64,000 nucleotides of DNA from DASSWB01 sp035705495 (GTDB taxonomy: Bacteria; Bacteroidota; Bacteroidia; Flavobacteriales; Flavobacteriaceae). The notes under the pieces are model-generated. The model saw nothing but the letters and a program-made list of their open reading frames with translations. It was not told the origin of the DNA and made no database searches. The stretch's first letter is position 1. Every line of letters begins with the position of its first letter. Below are positions 16,514 through 25,205 of the stretch, in pieces. The position numbers and the translations under genes were made by a program. The stretch lies in the NCBI GenBank assembly GCA_035705495.1, contig DASSWB010000021.1:19602-83601 (forward strand), in the 5' to 3' direction.

Positions 16514-16533
16514 GATAATTATTTTCAGTAAAA

Positions 16534-16806
16534 TTAGTTTACAGCTTTTTGCAAATCTGCTCCAGCTTTAAATTTTACCACATTTTTTTCTGCGATTTTG
16601 ATCGTTTTTCCAGTCTGAGGATTTCTTCCTTCACGGGCTGCTCTTTTAGAAACTGACCAAGAACCAAATCCTACCATAGATACTCTATCGCCATTTTTTA
16701 GGGATTTTTCTACGTTACCAAGAAAAGATTCCAACGCTTTTTTTGCTGCTGCTTTTGAAATTCCAGCGCTTTCTGCCATAGCATCAATTAAATCTGTTTT
16801 GTTCAT
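16534..16806 (-). CDS. HU-family DNA-binding protein
   Basis: A 90-residue histone-like protein that bends DNA as a dimer and organises the nucleoid. It starts MNKTDLIDAMAESAGISKAAAKKALES and carries the DNA-arm signature GFGSWSVSKRAAREGRNPQTG at about residues 46-66. The C-terminus VKFKAGADLQKAVN is standard. Length is that of canonical HU, not the longer HU-domain proteins of Bacteroidota. A consensus promoter lies upstream and a strong terminator downstream, so it is a one-gene unit. AlgH follows and fmt lies behind. Confidence 0.96.
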   Translation of the reverse strand: MNKTDLIDAMAESAGISKAAAKKALESFLGNVEKSLKNGDRVSMVGFGSWSVSKRAAREGRNPQTGKTIKIAEKNVVKFKAGADLQKAVN

Positions 16807-16857
16807 AATTTTTTGTTTTTAATGAATAGTTGGTTAAACTTAAGCTTATTTGCTTTA

Positions 16858-16888
16858 CAAATTTATATGGATTTCTCTACCATGCAAG
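16858..16888 (-). promoter_or_regulatory. Promoter of the HU gene
   Basis: On the minus strand CTTG (16888-16885), a 19-bp spacer and TAAATTTG (16865-16858) stand 52 bp before the ATG. Confidence 0.7.
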
Positions 16889-16991
16889 ATATATCAAGGG
16901 AAATGCTATTATTTGTTAATAACTTTAACAATTTGTTAATAAAGTTTACGCTGTTTTATTGACTTTTACTCTAATGGCTTGAACAATGGGG

Positions 16992-17939
16992 TTAGCGAAG
17001 TTTAGCGTTCCAATGAAATTTAAATCCGTTAAGAAGTTCTTTTGTCTTCATCCTTTTCTTTCCAGGCAACTGAATTTCCTTTACTATCAAAAATCCTTCT
17101 GGATGTGCGACTTTGAGCGTCTTATCCTCAATTATTATTTGCCCCGATTCAAAGGAATGTTCTTCTTCTAATTTTTCGACTTCAAAAAATTTGACATCCA
17201 AATCATCGTTTCCGTTCACCAAGCCAACCCATGCTGCGGGATAGGGGTTTAAGCCTCTTATATGGTTGTAGATCCTGTCTAAAGGTTGGTTCCAATCGAT
17301 TTTTGTGTTTTCCTTGGTCAATTTTGGAGCCGATTTAAGTTCCGGTATTGACGGTTGTTCAATGGATTCAACTTTGTCTTTTTCTATTAGCTCCAAAGTC
17401 TCGATAACCAAACTGGAACCTTCTTCCATGAGTTTATCATGTAAGGATCCCGCCGTTTCGTTTTTACTGATTTCTACAGATTTCTGTAAAACAATTCTTC
17501 CGGTATCGATTTTTTCATCAATAAAAAAAGTCGTAACGCCCGTAATTTTTTCCCCATTTATTATTGCCCAGTTAATTGGCGCAGCACCGCGATATTGCGG
17601 TAATAGTGAAGCATGAAGATTGAAAGTTCCATATGTGGGTACTTTCCATACCATCTCGGGTAGCATTCGAAAAGCAATTACCACATGTACATCCGGATTT
17701 AATTTTTTTAATTCTGAAATAAACATCGGATCCTTTAAATTTGTGGGTTGGAGCACCGGTAAATTATTTTCAATCGCAAATTGTTTTACAGCCGATTCAT
17801 GAATTTTCCTTCCTCTTCCCGCAGGTTTATCAGGAGCCGTTACCACCCCCACTACATTGTAGCTTGCTTCCACAATTTTCTTTAAACAAAAAACCGAAAA
17901 TTCCGGTGTTCCCATGAAAACCAATCTTAATTCTTTCAT
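16992..17939 (-). CDS. fmt: Methionyl-tRNA formyltransferase
   Basis: A 315-residue enzyme that formylates the methionine on initiator tRNA using 10-formyltetrahydrofolate. The catalytic triad residues are N107 and H109 in FNLHASLLPQYRGAAPINW and D145 in IDTGRI. The C-terminal OB-like tRNA-binding domain begins near residue 205. Length is standard. Its start overlaps the recQ stop by four bases (ATGA), so the two are translationally coupled. The order kinase-recQ-fmt on one strand is tight and is one I recall from other flavobacteria. Confidence 0.96.
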   Translation of the reverse strand: MKELRLVFMGTPEFSVFCLKKIVEASYNVVGVVTAPDKPAGRGRKIHESAVKQFAIENNLPVLQPTNLKDPMFISELKKLNPDVHVVIAFRMLPEMVWKVPTYGTFNLHASLLPQYRGAAPINWAIINGEKITGVTTFFIDEKIDTGRIVLQKSVEISKNETAGSLHDKLMEEGSSLVIETLELIEKDKVESIEQPSIPELKSAPKLTKENTKIDWNQPLDRIYNHIRGLNPYPAAWVGLVNGNDDLDVKFFEVEKLEEEHSFESGQIIIEDKTLKVAHPEGFLIVKEIQLPGKKRMKTKELLNGFKFHWNAKLR

Positions 17940-19846
17940 AGATGTATTAATTTATATTTTTGAATGGGTGTAACTGTGATGATTTTTCGCTCCAATAAAA
18001 GTTTAATCGTTTCCAGAACGTGATTTTCCGAAAATCCCAAATCCCTCACCAATTCCCGAGAACTGTATGATCCGGTTTCCAACTGTTTAATAATAGCCGA
18101 ATAAATATTTTTTATCTGTTCTACAGGTAATTTCTCGTTTAGTTTTGTGCAAACGGAACAAATTCCGCATGCTTGTGTTTTATCTTCTCCAAAATAGTGC
18201 AGGAGTTGTTCGCTCTTGCAGGTTTCTTCATTCCCAATATATTGTAAGACCGATTCTATTTTTGCTTCTTTACTTTTATTTTGCATTGATATTAAACGTA
18301 GAAAAGGGTTGATTGTGTGATCGTCTTCTCGTGGCACCAAGAAATTAATGCTAATATCATGTTCATTGTAATCTAAATCAATAATCTTCTCGGCTTGCAT
18401 CCGAAGTAAAAGCTTGATAGTTTCAGAAATTTTTAAATTGACTTTCTCAGAAATTTTATCCAAGTCTATTTCAGTTTTGTTTTCATAAATTCCGCCATAA
18501 GAGCGAAGAATTGTTTTGACCAAAAGATCCATTGTTAGATTTTTTTCAAGATAAAAAAGCAATTCTTTGCTGGGAATTAAAAACTGGAGACTCAACTTTT
18601 TGTAAAACTCTTGCGAAAGTGCAATAATGCCGAATCTCTCCAGAACGGTAAGCGCATTATAGGTGATATTGGGTTTCAAATTGTACACTTTGCAAAAATC
18701 CGCAAAATTGAAATTGAATTTTTCACCTTCCCCTTCGCCATAAGCGATTCTGAAGTAACTGTTTAGTTTTTTATAAATCAGTTGGATATAATCTTTTGAA
18801 GGCAAAGACGAAAGAAATTGATTCTTCAGCCTAGGAATATCACTTGCATTGGTAATAATAATGGCAGCCGCTTCTTTTTCATCCCTTCCAGCTCTTCCCG
18901 CCTCTTGAAAATAACTTTCCAGACTTTCCGGAAGATTGTAATGAATAATGCAGCGCACATTCGATTTATCTATGCCCATTCCGAAGGCATTTGTGGCGAC
19001 CATTACTCTCTTTTCCTCAAGAATCCATTGTTTAAGCTTATGCTCTTTTTCTGAATTTGAAAGTCCGCCGTGAAAAGCTGCAGAAGTGATTTTATTTTGA
19101 TTTAAAAAATTGCTGATTTCAGTCGTTGCATTTCTACTACGAACATATACAATGGCAGATCCTTCATGAAGTCGCAGCATTTCCAACAAATAATAATTTT
19201 TATCATGGGCAGAAACGACCCGATAAGCAATATTTTTTCGTTCGAAAGATTTCTGGAAAATTGAAGGTTGCTTTAAATCCAACTGTTTAATAATATCTTC
19301 CAGAACGGTTTTGGTTGCCGTTGCTGTTAATGCCATCATTGGAACTTGAGGTTGCAGTTCTTTGATTTGGGCAATATTTAGATATGACGGTCTAAAATCG
19401 TGACCCCACTGTGAAATACAATGTGCTTCATCAATGGCTATCAGGTTCACGTTCATTTGTTTTATCCGTTGTTTCACCAAATCCTGCTGCAATCGTTCGG
19501 GAGACAGGTATAGAAATTTATAGTTTCCATAAATGCAATTGTCGAGCATCGCGTCCAAATCGGAGTAAGAAATACCTCCCGTTAAGGCAATGGCTTTGAT
19601 ACCTTTTTCCTTTAAAAAATTCACCTGATCCTGCATTAAAGCAATAAGCGGGGAGATGACGATGCATATTCCTTCTTGCATTAACCCCGGAATTTGAAAA
19701 CACAAAGATTTTCCTCCGCCAGTGGGCATTAGGGCAACAACGTCTTTTCCTTCTTCAACTGAAGCTGTAATAATTTCTTCTTGTAAGCTTCTAAAGGATT
19801 CGTGTCCCCAGTATTTTTTTAAAATGTTTCTTGCTTCAGAAATCAT
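17936..19846 (-). CDS. recQ: RecQ-family ATP-dependent DNA helicase
   Basis: A 636-residue 3'-to-5' helicase acting in recombination and fork repair. Walker A MPTGGGKS is at residues 40-47 and DEAH at 139-142, followed by the aromatic-rich loop ISQWGHDFRPSY. The RecQ zinc-binding domain is seen late as the cysteine set C-x-SEQLLHYFGE then CGICSVC. A winged-helix part ends the protein. I see no complete HRDC domain, so the tail is shorter than in E. coli RecQ. It overlaps both neighbours by four bases, with ATGA on each side. Many flavobacteria carry two RecQ proteins, so the symbol is tentative. Confidence 0.92.
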   Translation of the reverse strand: MISEARNILKKYWGHESFRSLQEEIITASVEEGKDVVALMPTGGGKSLCFQIPGLMQEGICIVISPLIALMQDQVNFLKEKGIKAIALTGGISYSDLDAMLDNCIYGNYKFLYLSPERLQQDLVKQRIKQMNVNLIAIDEAHCISQWGHDFRPSYLNIAQIKELQPQVPMMALTATATKTVLEDIIKQLDLKQPSIFQKSFERKNIAYRVVSAHDKNYYLLEMLRLHEGSAIVYVRSRNATTEISNFLNQNKITSAAFHGGLSNSEKEHKLKQWILEEKRVMVATNAFGMGIDKSNVRCIIHYNLPESLESYFQEAGRAGRDEKEAAAIIITNASDIPRLKNQFLSSLPSKDYIQLIYKKLNSYFRIAYGEGEGEKFNFNFADFCKVYNLKPNITYNALTVLERFGIIALSQEFYKKLSLQFLIPSKELLFYLEKNLTMDLLVKTILRSYGGIYENKTEIDLDKISEKVNLKISETIKLLLRMQAEKIIDLDYNEHDISINFLVPREDDHTINPFLRLISMQNKSKEAKIESVLQYIGNEETCKSEQLLHYFGEDKTQACGICSVCTKLNEKLPVEQIKNIYSAIIKQLETGSYSSRELVRDLGFSENHVLETIKLLLERKIITVTPIQKYKLIHL

Positions 19847-20382
19847 TCTTCCATTTTTTCTAAAATGAAATGTACCCGATTCTCCAAAGTTTCGTGAGGG
19901 ACTTCAACGACTTCATAACCTAAATCTTTATAAGTATTCACCAGAAAAGTGTGTATTTTCACGGCTTGGTCAAATGACTCGTATCTTTCATTGTCACAGG
20001 TGTAAATTTCCTTCCAGGGAGGTAAAAGAAAAATCATATCATATATATGATTTTTACAAGAATCGGAGAAAACGGGAGGATGGGTTGATTCAATATAGTC
20101 CAAATAAGCAACGACATCAGGTATTCCGCGATCTATAAAAATGTAGGGTTGTGAACAGCTTTCTGCTTCATGATATTGTTCAATACGTTTTTCCAAAAGC
20201 ATTTTGCTGAACAACAACGGGTCTTCTAGAAAAAGTTGGGAAATTCCTTTTTCCTTTGCTTCTAAAATAATTTCCCTTGAGACTTCAGGTAAACACCTAA
20301 ATCCTTTTTTCTCCAACAACTGAATTATTGAAGATTTTCCTGTACCGGGACCGCCGGTAATAATTATTTTTTTTCCTTGCAC
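19843..20382 (-). CDS. P-loop ATPase/kinase-like protein (AAA_28 type)
   Basis: About 179 residues from a GTG at 20382. The P-loop GGPGTGKSS is at residues 10-18, preceded by KKIIIT. A D-rich IFIDRGIPDVVAYLDY segment near residue 90 resembles the Walker B/substrate region of small-molecule kinases such as the NadR kinase domain. An ORF extension to 20514 exists but would run across the DUF493 promoter and start, so I reject it. The GTG places the P-loop at the normal distance from the N-terminus. The substrate is unknown. The stop overlaps the recQ start (ATGA), which implies coupling. Confidence 0.82.
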   Translation of the reverse strand: MQGKKIIITGGPGTGKSSIIQLLEKKGFRCLPEVSREIILEAKEKGISQLFLEDPLLFSKMLLEKRIEQYHEAESCSQPYIFIDRGIPDVVAYLDYIESTHPPVFSDSCKNHIYDMIFLLPPWKEIYTCDNERYESFDQAVKIHTFLVNTYKDLGYEVVEVPHETLENRVHFILEKMEE

Positions 20383-20432
20383 GCGGCAAATTTCGACATT
20401 TATGGTCAATTTAAAAAATTGACAATTAGTAG

Positions 20433-20440
20433 TATCTTTG
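20433..20440 (+). promoter_or_regulatory. -7 promoter element for the DUF493 gene
   Basis: TATCTTTG matches TAnnTTTG and lies 23 bp before the ATG at 20464. The -33 region is not clear. Confidence 0.6.
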
Positions 20441-20463
20441 CATAAACAAGATTTCTTATTAAT

Positions 20464-20757
20464 ATGAGCAACACCCCAAATCCAGAAGAGTTTTATGCTA
20501 AATTGAAAATTCAATTGGAAGAAACATCTTCTTGGCCAACTACTTATCTTTTTAAATTCATTGTTCCTTCAGAAGAATCCAAAATACTCCAAATTGAGAA
20601 CACCTTCAACAATATGGGTGCCGTGATTACCAAAAAACTTTCTGGAAAAGGAAATTATACAAGTGTTTCCATAAATGTTATTATGGAAGGACCGGACGCA
20701 GTGATTGCAAAGTACCGGGAAATAGGAGATTCTGTAGAAGGGGTCATTTCATTATAA
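20464..20757 (+). CDS. DUF493 (YbeD-like) family protein
   Basis: A 97-residue protein. The family pattern is WPTTYLFKFIVPSEESKILQIE in the first half and GNYTSVSINVIMEGPDAVIAKYREI in the second; together they form the ACT-like ferredoxin fold known for E. coli YbeD. A regulatory role in lipoate metabolism has been proposed for YbeD but is not demonstrated here. It diverges from the kinase-recQ-fmt set with only 81 bp between start codons. It ends about 100 bp before DUF4290. Confidence 0.88.
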   Translation: MSNTPNPEEFYAKLKIQLEETSSWPTTYLFKFIVPSEESKILQIENTFNNMGAVITKKLSGKGNYTSVSINVIMEGPDAVIAKYREIGDSVEGVISL

Positions 20758-20856
20758 TTGTAAAAAAATCCCCGATCCTTTAAATGCGTGGAGATTATTT
20801 AGTATTTTGCAGCTGATAAACTTACCAACGAAATTTCACCAAATTAAATTTCAATT

Positions 20857-21504
20857 TTGATACAAGAACTAGAATATAATTCCGAACGGAATAAATTGAT
20901 TATTCCTGAATATGGTCGCCATTTACAAAAAATGGTGGAATACGCAATAAGCGTTGAAGATGATACAAAAAGAAATCAAGTGGCGAATTCCATTATTGCG
21001 GTTATGGGGAACCTGAACCCGCATCTTCGGGATGTTCCCGATTTTCAACATAAATTATGGGATCAACTTTTTATTATTTCTGATTTTAAACTCGATGTGG
21101 ATTCACCATATCCGAAGCCCTCCAAGGAGATGCTTCAGCAAAGGCCTGAAAAAATGCCTTATCCTCAGAATTTTCCCAAATATCGCTTCTACGGAAACAA
21201 CATCAAGAGAATGATTGATGTTGCCAATAGTTGGGAAGAAGGTGAGAAAAAAGAAGCTCTTATTTTCAACATCGCCAATCACATGAAGAAATCTTATCTC
21301 AATTGGAATAAAGATACAGTTGATGACAAGGCTATTTTTGATCATTTAAAAGAATTGAGTGGTGGTAAAATTGACTTGTTCAAAAAAGATGAAGATTTAA
21401 GCGAAGCCGCGAATTTATTGAGAGGTAACAAGAAATTTTCAAAGAGTAACGGTAATCCCAAAAAAACCAACCGTAACAACAACAGAAGTCGTAAACGTTT
21501 TTAA
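20857..21504 (+). CDS. DUF4290 family protein
   Basis: A 215-residue soluble protein of a Bacteroidota-specific family. It starts IQELEYNSERNKLIIPEYGR and continues with a helical region including NPHLRDVPDFQHKLWDQLF, a family hallmark. The last 25 residues are Lys/Arg/Asn rich, which suggests nucleic acid contact. The start is TTG at 20857; no ATG or GTG fits the family N-terminus. It lies 2 bp before murA, so the genes are almost certainly co-transcribed. In the flavobacterial genomes I recall, DUF4290 is a constant neighbour of murA. Function unknown. Confidence 0.87.
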   Translation: MIQELEYNSERNKLIIPEYGRHLQKMVEYAISVEDDTKRNQVANSIIAVMGNLNPHLRDVPDFQHKLWDQLFIISDFKLDVDSPYPKPSKEMLQQRPEKMPYPQNFPKYRFYGNNIKRMIDVANSWEEGEKKEALIFNIANHMKKSYLNWNKDTVDDKAIFDHLKELSGGKIDLFKKDEDLSEAANLLRGNKKFSKSNGNPKKTNRNNNRSRKRF

Positions 21505-21506
21505 TC

Positions 21507-22820
21507 ATGGGTAGTTTTAAGATTGAAGGAGGGCATGCCCTAAACGGAAGCATCACTCCGCAGGGAGCGAAAAATGAAGCCTTACAAATTTTATGTGCGG
21601 TACTTTTAACTTCGGAAGAGGTTATAATCAACAACGTACCGGATATAATCGACGTAAATAAGCTTATTTCATTACTTGAAAATTTAGGTGTCAGAATAAA
21701 AAAATTATCCAAAGGATCTTTTAGTTTTCAAAGTAATGCCCTAAATCTGGATTACATGAAAAGTGACCAATTCCGTCAGGAGGGAAGTGGTTTAAGAGGT
21801 TCTATTATGATAGTGGGACCTTTGTTGGCTCGTTTTGGAAGAGGATTTATTCCGAGGCCGGGTGGAGATAAAATTGGAAGAAGAAGGCTTGATACGCATT
21901 TTGACGGTTTCATAAAATTAGGAGCCAAATTTGAGTACAACCGTAAAGAAAGATTTTATGGTGTGGAAGCAGCCCAAGGTTTAACTGGTGCCGACATGCT
22001 TTTGGAAGAGGCTTCCGTAACAGGAACCGCAAATATTTTAATGGCTGCTGTGTTGGCAAAAGGGAAAACGCAGATTTACAATGCCGCTTGTGAACCATAC
22101 ATTCAGCAATTATGTAAGATGCTCAATGCCATGGGTGCAAAAATAACAGGAATTGGCTCCAATCTTCTTGTAATAGAGGGCGTAGAATCTCTTAATGGTT
22201 GCACGCATACTATTTTACCGGATATGATTGAAATAGGTTCGTGGATTGGCTTGGCGGCAATGACGAAGAGTGAACTGACCATTAAAAATGTGAGCTGGGA
22301 CAATTTGGGATTAATACCAACTACTTTTAGAAAACTCGGTATTCAAATTGAAAGGCGAGGAGACGACATTTATATACCTGCTCATTCGGATGGTTATGAA
22401 GTGCAAAACTTCATTGATGGTTCTATAATGAGTATCAGTGATGCTCCTTGGCCGGGATTTACACCAGATTTATTAAGCATCATTTTGGTAGTGGCTACAC
22501 AAGCCAGGGGAAGTGTTTTAATTCATCAAAAAATGTTTGAAAGCAGATTGTTCTTTGTCGACAAATTAATCGATATGGGCGCTAAGATTATTTTATGTGA
22601 TCCTCATAGGGCTACGGTGATCGGACATGATTTCAAACATACATTACGAGCTACAACAATGGTTTCTCCAGATATTAGAGCGGGAGTATCATTACTAATT
22701 GCGGCTCTTTCTGCGGAAGGAACCTCAATTATTCACAATATCGAGCAAATCGATAGAGGATATGAAAACATAGCAGAAAGATTACAGGCCATTGGTGCCA
22801 AAATTGAAAGAATCGCATAA
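21507..22820 (+). CDS. murA: UDP-N-acetylglucosamine 1-carboxyvinyltransferase
   Basis: A 437-residue enzyme that transfers enolpyruvate from PEP to UDP-GlcNAc, the first committed step of peptidoglycan synthesis. The substrate lysine lies in QGAKNEAL at about residues 19-26. The active-site loop reads RPGGDKIGRRRLDTH with Asp at residue 121, where most bacteria have the fosfomycin-target Cys (C115 in E. coli numbering). Asp at this place keeps activity but blocks fosfomycin alkylation in the homologues studied. The rest, including the late DIRAGVSLLIAALSAEG segment, is normal. Its transcript probably also carries DUF4290. Confidence 0.97.
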   Translation: MGSFKIEGGHALNGSITPQGAKNEALQILCAVLLTSEEVIINNVPDIIDVNKLISLLENLGVRIKKLSKGSFSFQSNALNLDYMKSDQFRQEGSGLRGSIMIVGPLLARFGRGFIPRPGGDKIGRRRLDTHFDGFIKLGAKFEYNRKERFYGVEAAQGLTGADMLLEEASVTGTANILMAAVLAKGKTQIYNAACEPYIQQLCKMLNAMGAKITGIGSNLLVIEGVESLNGCTHTILPDMIEIGSWIGLAAMTKSELTIKNVSWDNLGLIPTTFRKLGIQIERRGDDIYIPAHSDGYEVQNFIDGSIMSISDAPWPGFTPDLLSIILVVATQARGSVLIHQKMFESRLFFVDKLIDMGAKIILCDPHRATVIGHDFKHTLRATTMVSPDIRAGVSLLIAALSAEGTSIIHNIEQIDRGYENIAERLQAIGAKIERIA

Positions 22821-22843
22821 GAAGAAACAAATCAATATAAGCG

Positions 22844-22874
22844 AAAAAGCTTCAGTCGAAACTGAAGCTTTTTT
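22844..22874 (+). terminator. Terminator after murA
   Basis: A 13-pair stem (AAAAAGCTTCAGT with ACTGAAGCTTTTT) closed by a CGAA tetraloop, then T residues. Poly-A on the left arm could make it act in both directions. Confidence 0.9.
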
Positions 22875-22895
22875 GTTTTTAAAAATCGAATCGTT

Positions 22896-24344
22896 CTAAC
22901 CTAATTCGAATTTCTCCTTTTTCGTGAACAAATCATATTTCTTGATCATCTTAGCAGTTTTTTCCGGAAGTTTATCTTCCCATCCTTCTTCTCCATCTAC
23001 AATCATTTGCAAAACTTCACGAGAGAAAATATCCAATACTTTCGGATCGTAATCCTCAATATCCACTACTTTTCCATTATATTTAAAGAATTTGTACAAT
23101 TCTTTCATTCGAGGATGTACTTTCAGGTTTTCACTCGTAATAATTTCTCCTGTTTCCGTGTCTTTCAATGGGTAGAGGTACACTTTTAAATCCTTGAAAA
23201 ATAATTTGCCAAAAGCTTCCAAAATTCCGCCACTTAGATGTCGGTAGTACTTTTCATCAAAAATTTCGACCAAATTATTGACACCCATGGCAAGTCCCAT
23301 GCGCTTCTTAGTATATCTAGAAAAATATTCGACCACCTTATAATATTCTTGAAAATTGGAAATCATCACCGTTTGACCCAAAGAACACAACAATTCTGCT
23401 CTGTCCATGAAATCTCTTTCATCAATTTCCCCTTCAGCACGAAGATTGGACAGGGTAATTTCAAATATAACCTCGGTATTTTCTTTGGATACCTTGTTTT
23501 CGTTTAGAAAAAGTTCCAAACTACGTTCATACATATCCATGTTAACTTTGGTCACTGGACGAAAACTTCCGCGTAATGCCAAAATATTCTTTTTGTACAA
23601 AATGCTGGCAGGCAGCACATTATTTCCGTTCGGAGCAAACATTACAGCCTCTGTCATGCCATTTTTTACCAGTTGCAAACTCATTAACCGGTTATCGACA
23701 TTTTCAAATCGAGGACCTGAAAAATTAATAGTATCGATTTCAATCTGGTCTTTGTCCAAATGATCATAAAGATACCTCAATAATTTTTTCGGGTTATCAT
23801 ATTTATAATAGGCGCCATAAATAAGGTTTACACCTAAAATCCCCAAGGTATTCTGCTGTAACCTGGCGTCGTTTTCATGGAAGCGAACATGCAGGCTAAT
23901 TTCATTATAATCCTCCTTCGGATTAACCTGGTATCTAATGCCAACCCACCCGTGACCTTTATATTTCTTTGTAAAATCTATGGTCGCCACAGTGTTGGCA
24001 AAACTGAAAAAAAGTTTATTTGGATGTTTTTCCCTTGAAATACGTTCTTCAATAAGTTTCATCTCATGGGACAACATTTTCTTCAACCTATTTTCGGTTA
24101 CATATCTTTGATTTTCTTCAACACCATAAATAGCATCACTAAAATCCTTGTCGTATGCACTCATCGCTTTTGCGATTGTTCCTGAAGCACCACCAGCTCG
24201 AAAAAAATTTCGTACAGTTTCCTGACCAGCACCAATTTCTGAAAAAGTGCCGTAAATATTTTCGTTAAGGTTTATGCGGAGTGCTTTAGATTTAATTGAG
24301 GGAATATCTTCAAATTCCCTGTCGCCCATAATTGTAATTGGCAT
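22896..24344 (-). CDS. Large conserved protein of unknown function
   Basis: A 482-residue cytosolic protein with no signal peptide or membrane helix. It is highly charged and has a clearly conserved look: NENIYGTFSEIGAGQETVRN near residue 27, then the FRAGGASGTIAKAMSAYDK segment. SGPRFENVDNRLMSLQLVKNG lies in the middle, with MAMGVNNL-type MGLAMGVNNLVEIF later. I recall close relatives across Bacteroidota and cyanobacteria under unrelated labels (nicotinate-nucleotide adenylyltransferase, TonB-dependent receptor); nothing in this sequence supports those labels. Its promoter is divergent from the MBL hydrolase. I cannot assign a function. Confidence 0.8.
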   Translation of the reverse strand: MPITIMGDREFEDIPSIKSKALRINLNENIYGTFSEIGAGQETVRNFFRAGGASGTIAKAMSAYDKDFSDAIYGVEENQRYVTENRLKKMLSHEMKLIEERISREKHPNKLFFSFANTVATIDFTKKYKGHGWVGIRYQVNPKEDYNEISLHVRFHENDARLQQNTLGILGVNLIYGAYYKYDNPKKLLRYLYDHLDKDQIEIDTINFSGPRFENVDNRLMSLQLVKNGMTEAVMFAPNGNNVLPASILYKKNILALRGSFRPVTKVNMDMYERSLELFLNENKVSKENTEVIFEITLSNLRAEGEIDERDFMDRAELLCSLGQTVMISNFQEYYKVVEYFSRYTKKRMGLAMGVNNLVEIFDEKYYRHLSGGILEAFGKLFFKDLKVYLYPLKDTETGEIITSENLKVHPRMKELYKFFKYNGKVVDIEDYDPKVLDIFSREVLQMIVDGEEGWEDKLPEKTAKMIKKYDLFTKKEKFELG

Positions 24345-24377
24345 AACTTTTCTTTCTTTCAGGCATAATTAGCTTAT

Positions 24378-24407
24378 CAAAGGTAGTGAAATGGCGGCCT
24401 AAACAAA
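24378..24407 (-). promoter_or_regulatory. Promoter of the 482-residue conserved gene
   Basis: On the minus strand TTTG (24407-24404), an 18-bp spacer and TACCTTTG (24385-24378), 33 bp before the ATG. Confidence 0.75.
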
Positions 24408-24419
24408 AAAAATAATCAT

Positions 24420-24427
24420 TACTTTTG
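24420..24427 (+). promoter_or_regulatory. -7 promoter element for the MBL hydrolase
   Basis: TACTTTTG, a full TAnnTTTG match. It overlaps a TTG that could be read as an early start, which argues for the later TTG at 24443. Confidence 0.6.
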
Positions 24428-24442
24428 TTTAAAATTTATAGG

Positions 24443-25204
24443 TTGGAAATTACTTTTTTAGGAACCGGAACTTCTCAGGGAATCCCAGTAATTGGGAGCA
24501 ATGATCCAGTTTGTTTAAGTAATGATCCAAAAGATAAAAGGTTAAGGGTTTCAGCTTTAGTTAAATGGGATGACTCAACATTTTTGATCGATTGCGGACC
24601 AGATTTCAGGCAGCAAATGTTATCAAATCCAGTTGAAAAAATTGACGCCATTTTTTATACACACGAGCACAGTGATCATACGGCCGGGTTGGATGATATT
24701 CGTCCTTTTTTTTTCAAACAAGGAAATATTCCTATTTATGCAAATGAAAGGGTAATCAAATCCCTCCAAAAACGTTTCGATTATATTTTTTCTTTAGATG
24801 ATAAATATCCTGGTGCTCCCGGTGTTGAGGAACATGTTGTAACTGACAATGCTTTTTTGGTAAATCAGAAGAAAATAATTCCAATTCGGGTTTTGCACAT
24901 GGACTTAGAGATTTTAGGCTATCGGATGGGTAAGCTTGCGTACGTTACAGATGCCAAAACAATTCCGGAGACAGAATTTTATAAATTCGAAAATTTGGAT
25001 GTTTTAGTGATAAACGCGCTTAGAAAGACAAGCCATTATTCTCATTTTAACTTAGAAGAAGCCTTGGCCTTTATTAAAAAAGTTTCGCCTAAACGCGCTT
25101 TTCTTACCCACATAAGCCATAAACTGGGTTTTCATGAGGAGGTTCAGAAAGAACTGCCTGAAAATGTATTTTTGGCATACGACAATTTAAAAATCAAAAT
25201 TTAA
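24443..25204 (+). CDS. MBL-fold metallo-hydrolase (PhnP/lactamase_B_2 type)
   Basis: About 253 residues of the metallo-beta-lactamase fold. The first strand ITFLGTGTSQGIPVIG is at the N-terminus and the metal-binding THEHSDH motif has H74, H76, D78 and H79. Later histidines lie in VLHMDLE and the THISHKLG segment. This matches PhnP-like phosphodiesterases, which cleave cyclic phosphates, but the substrate is not determined. I choose TTG at 24443: family members start directly at the first strand, and the next TTG upstream lies within the promoter. The downstream gene starts 1 bp after the stop. Confidence 0.85.
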   Translation: MEITFLGTGTSQGIPVIGSNDPVCLSNDPKDKRLRVSALVKWDDSTFLIDCGPDFRQQMLSNPVEKIDAIFYTHEHSDHTAGLDDIRPFFFKQGNIPIYANERVIKSLQKRFDYIFSLDDKYPGAPGVEEHVVTDNAFLVNQKKIIPIRVLHMDLEILGYRMGKLAYVTDAKTIPETEFYKFENLDVLVINALRKTSHYSHFNLEEALAFIKKVSPKRAFLTHISHKLGFHEEVQKELPENVFLAYDNLKIKI

Positions 25205-25205
25205 A

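Noticed and set aside
20383..20514. N-terminal extension of the P-loop kinase
   Set aside because: It would run over the promoter and start of the divergent DUF493 gene and has no conserved content.
23407..23763. A 118-codon frame antisense to the large unknown gene
   Set aside because: It lies wholly within a well-supported gene, shows no family motif and has no promoter.
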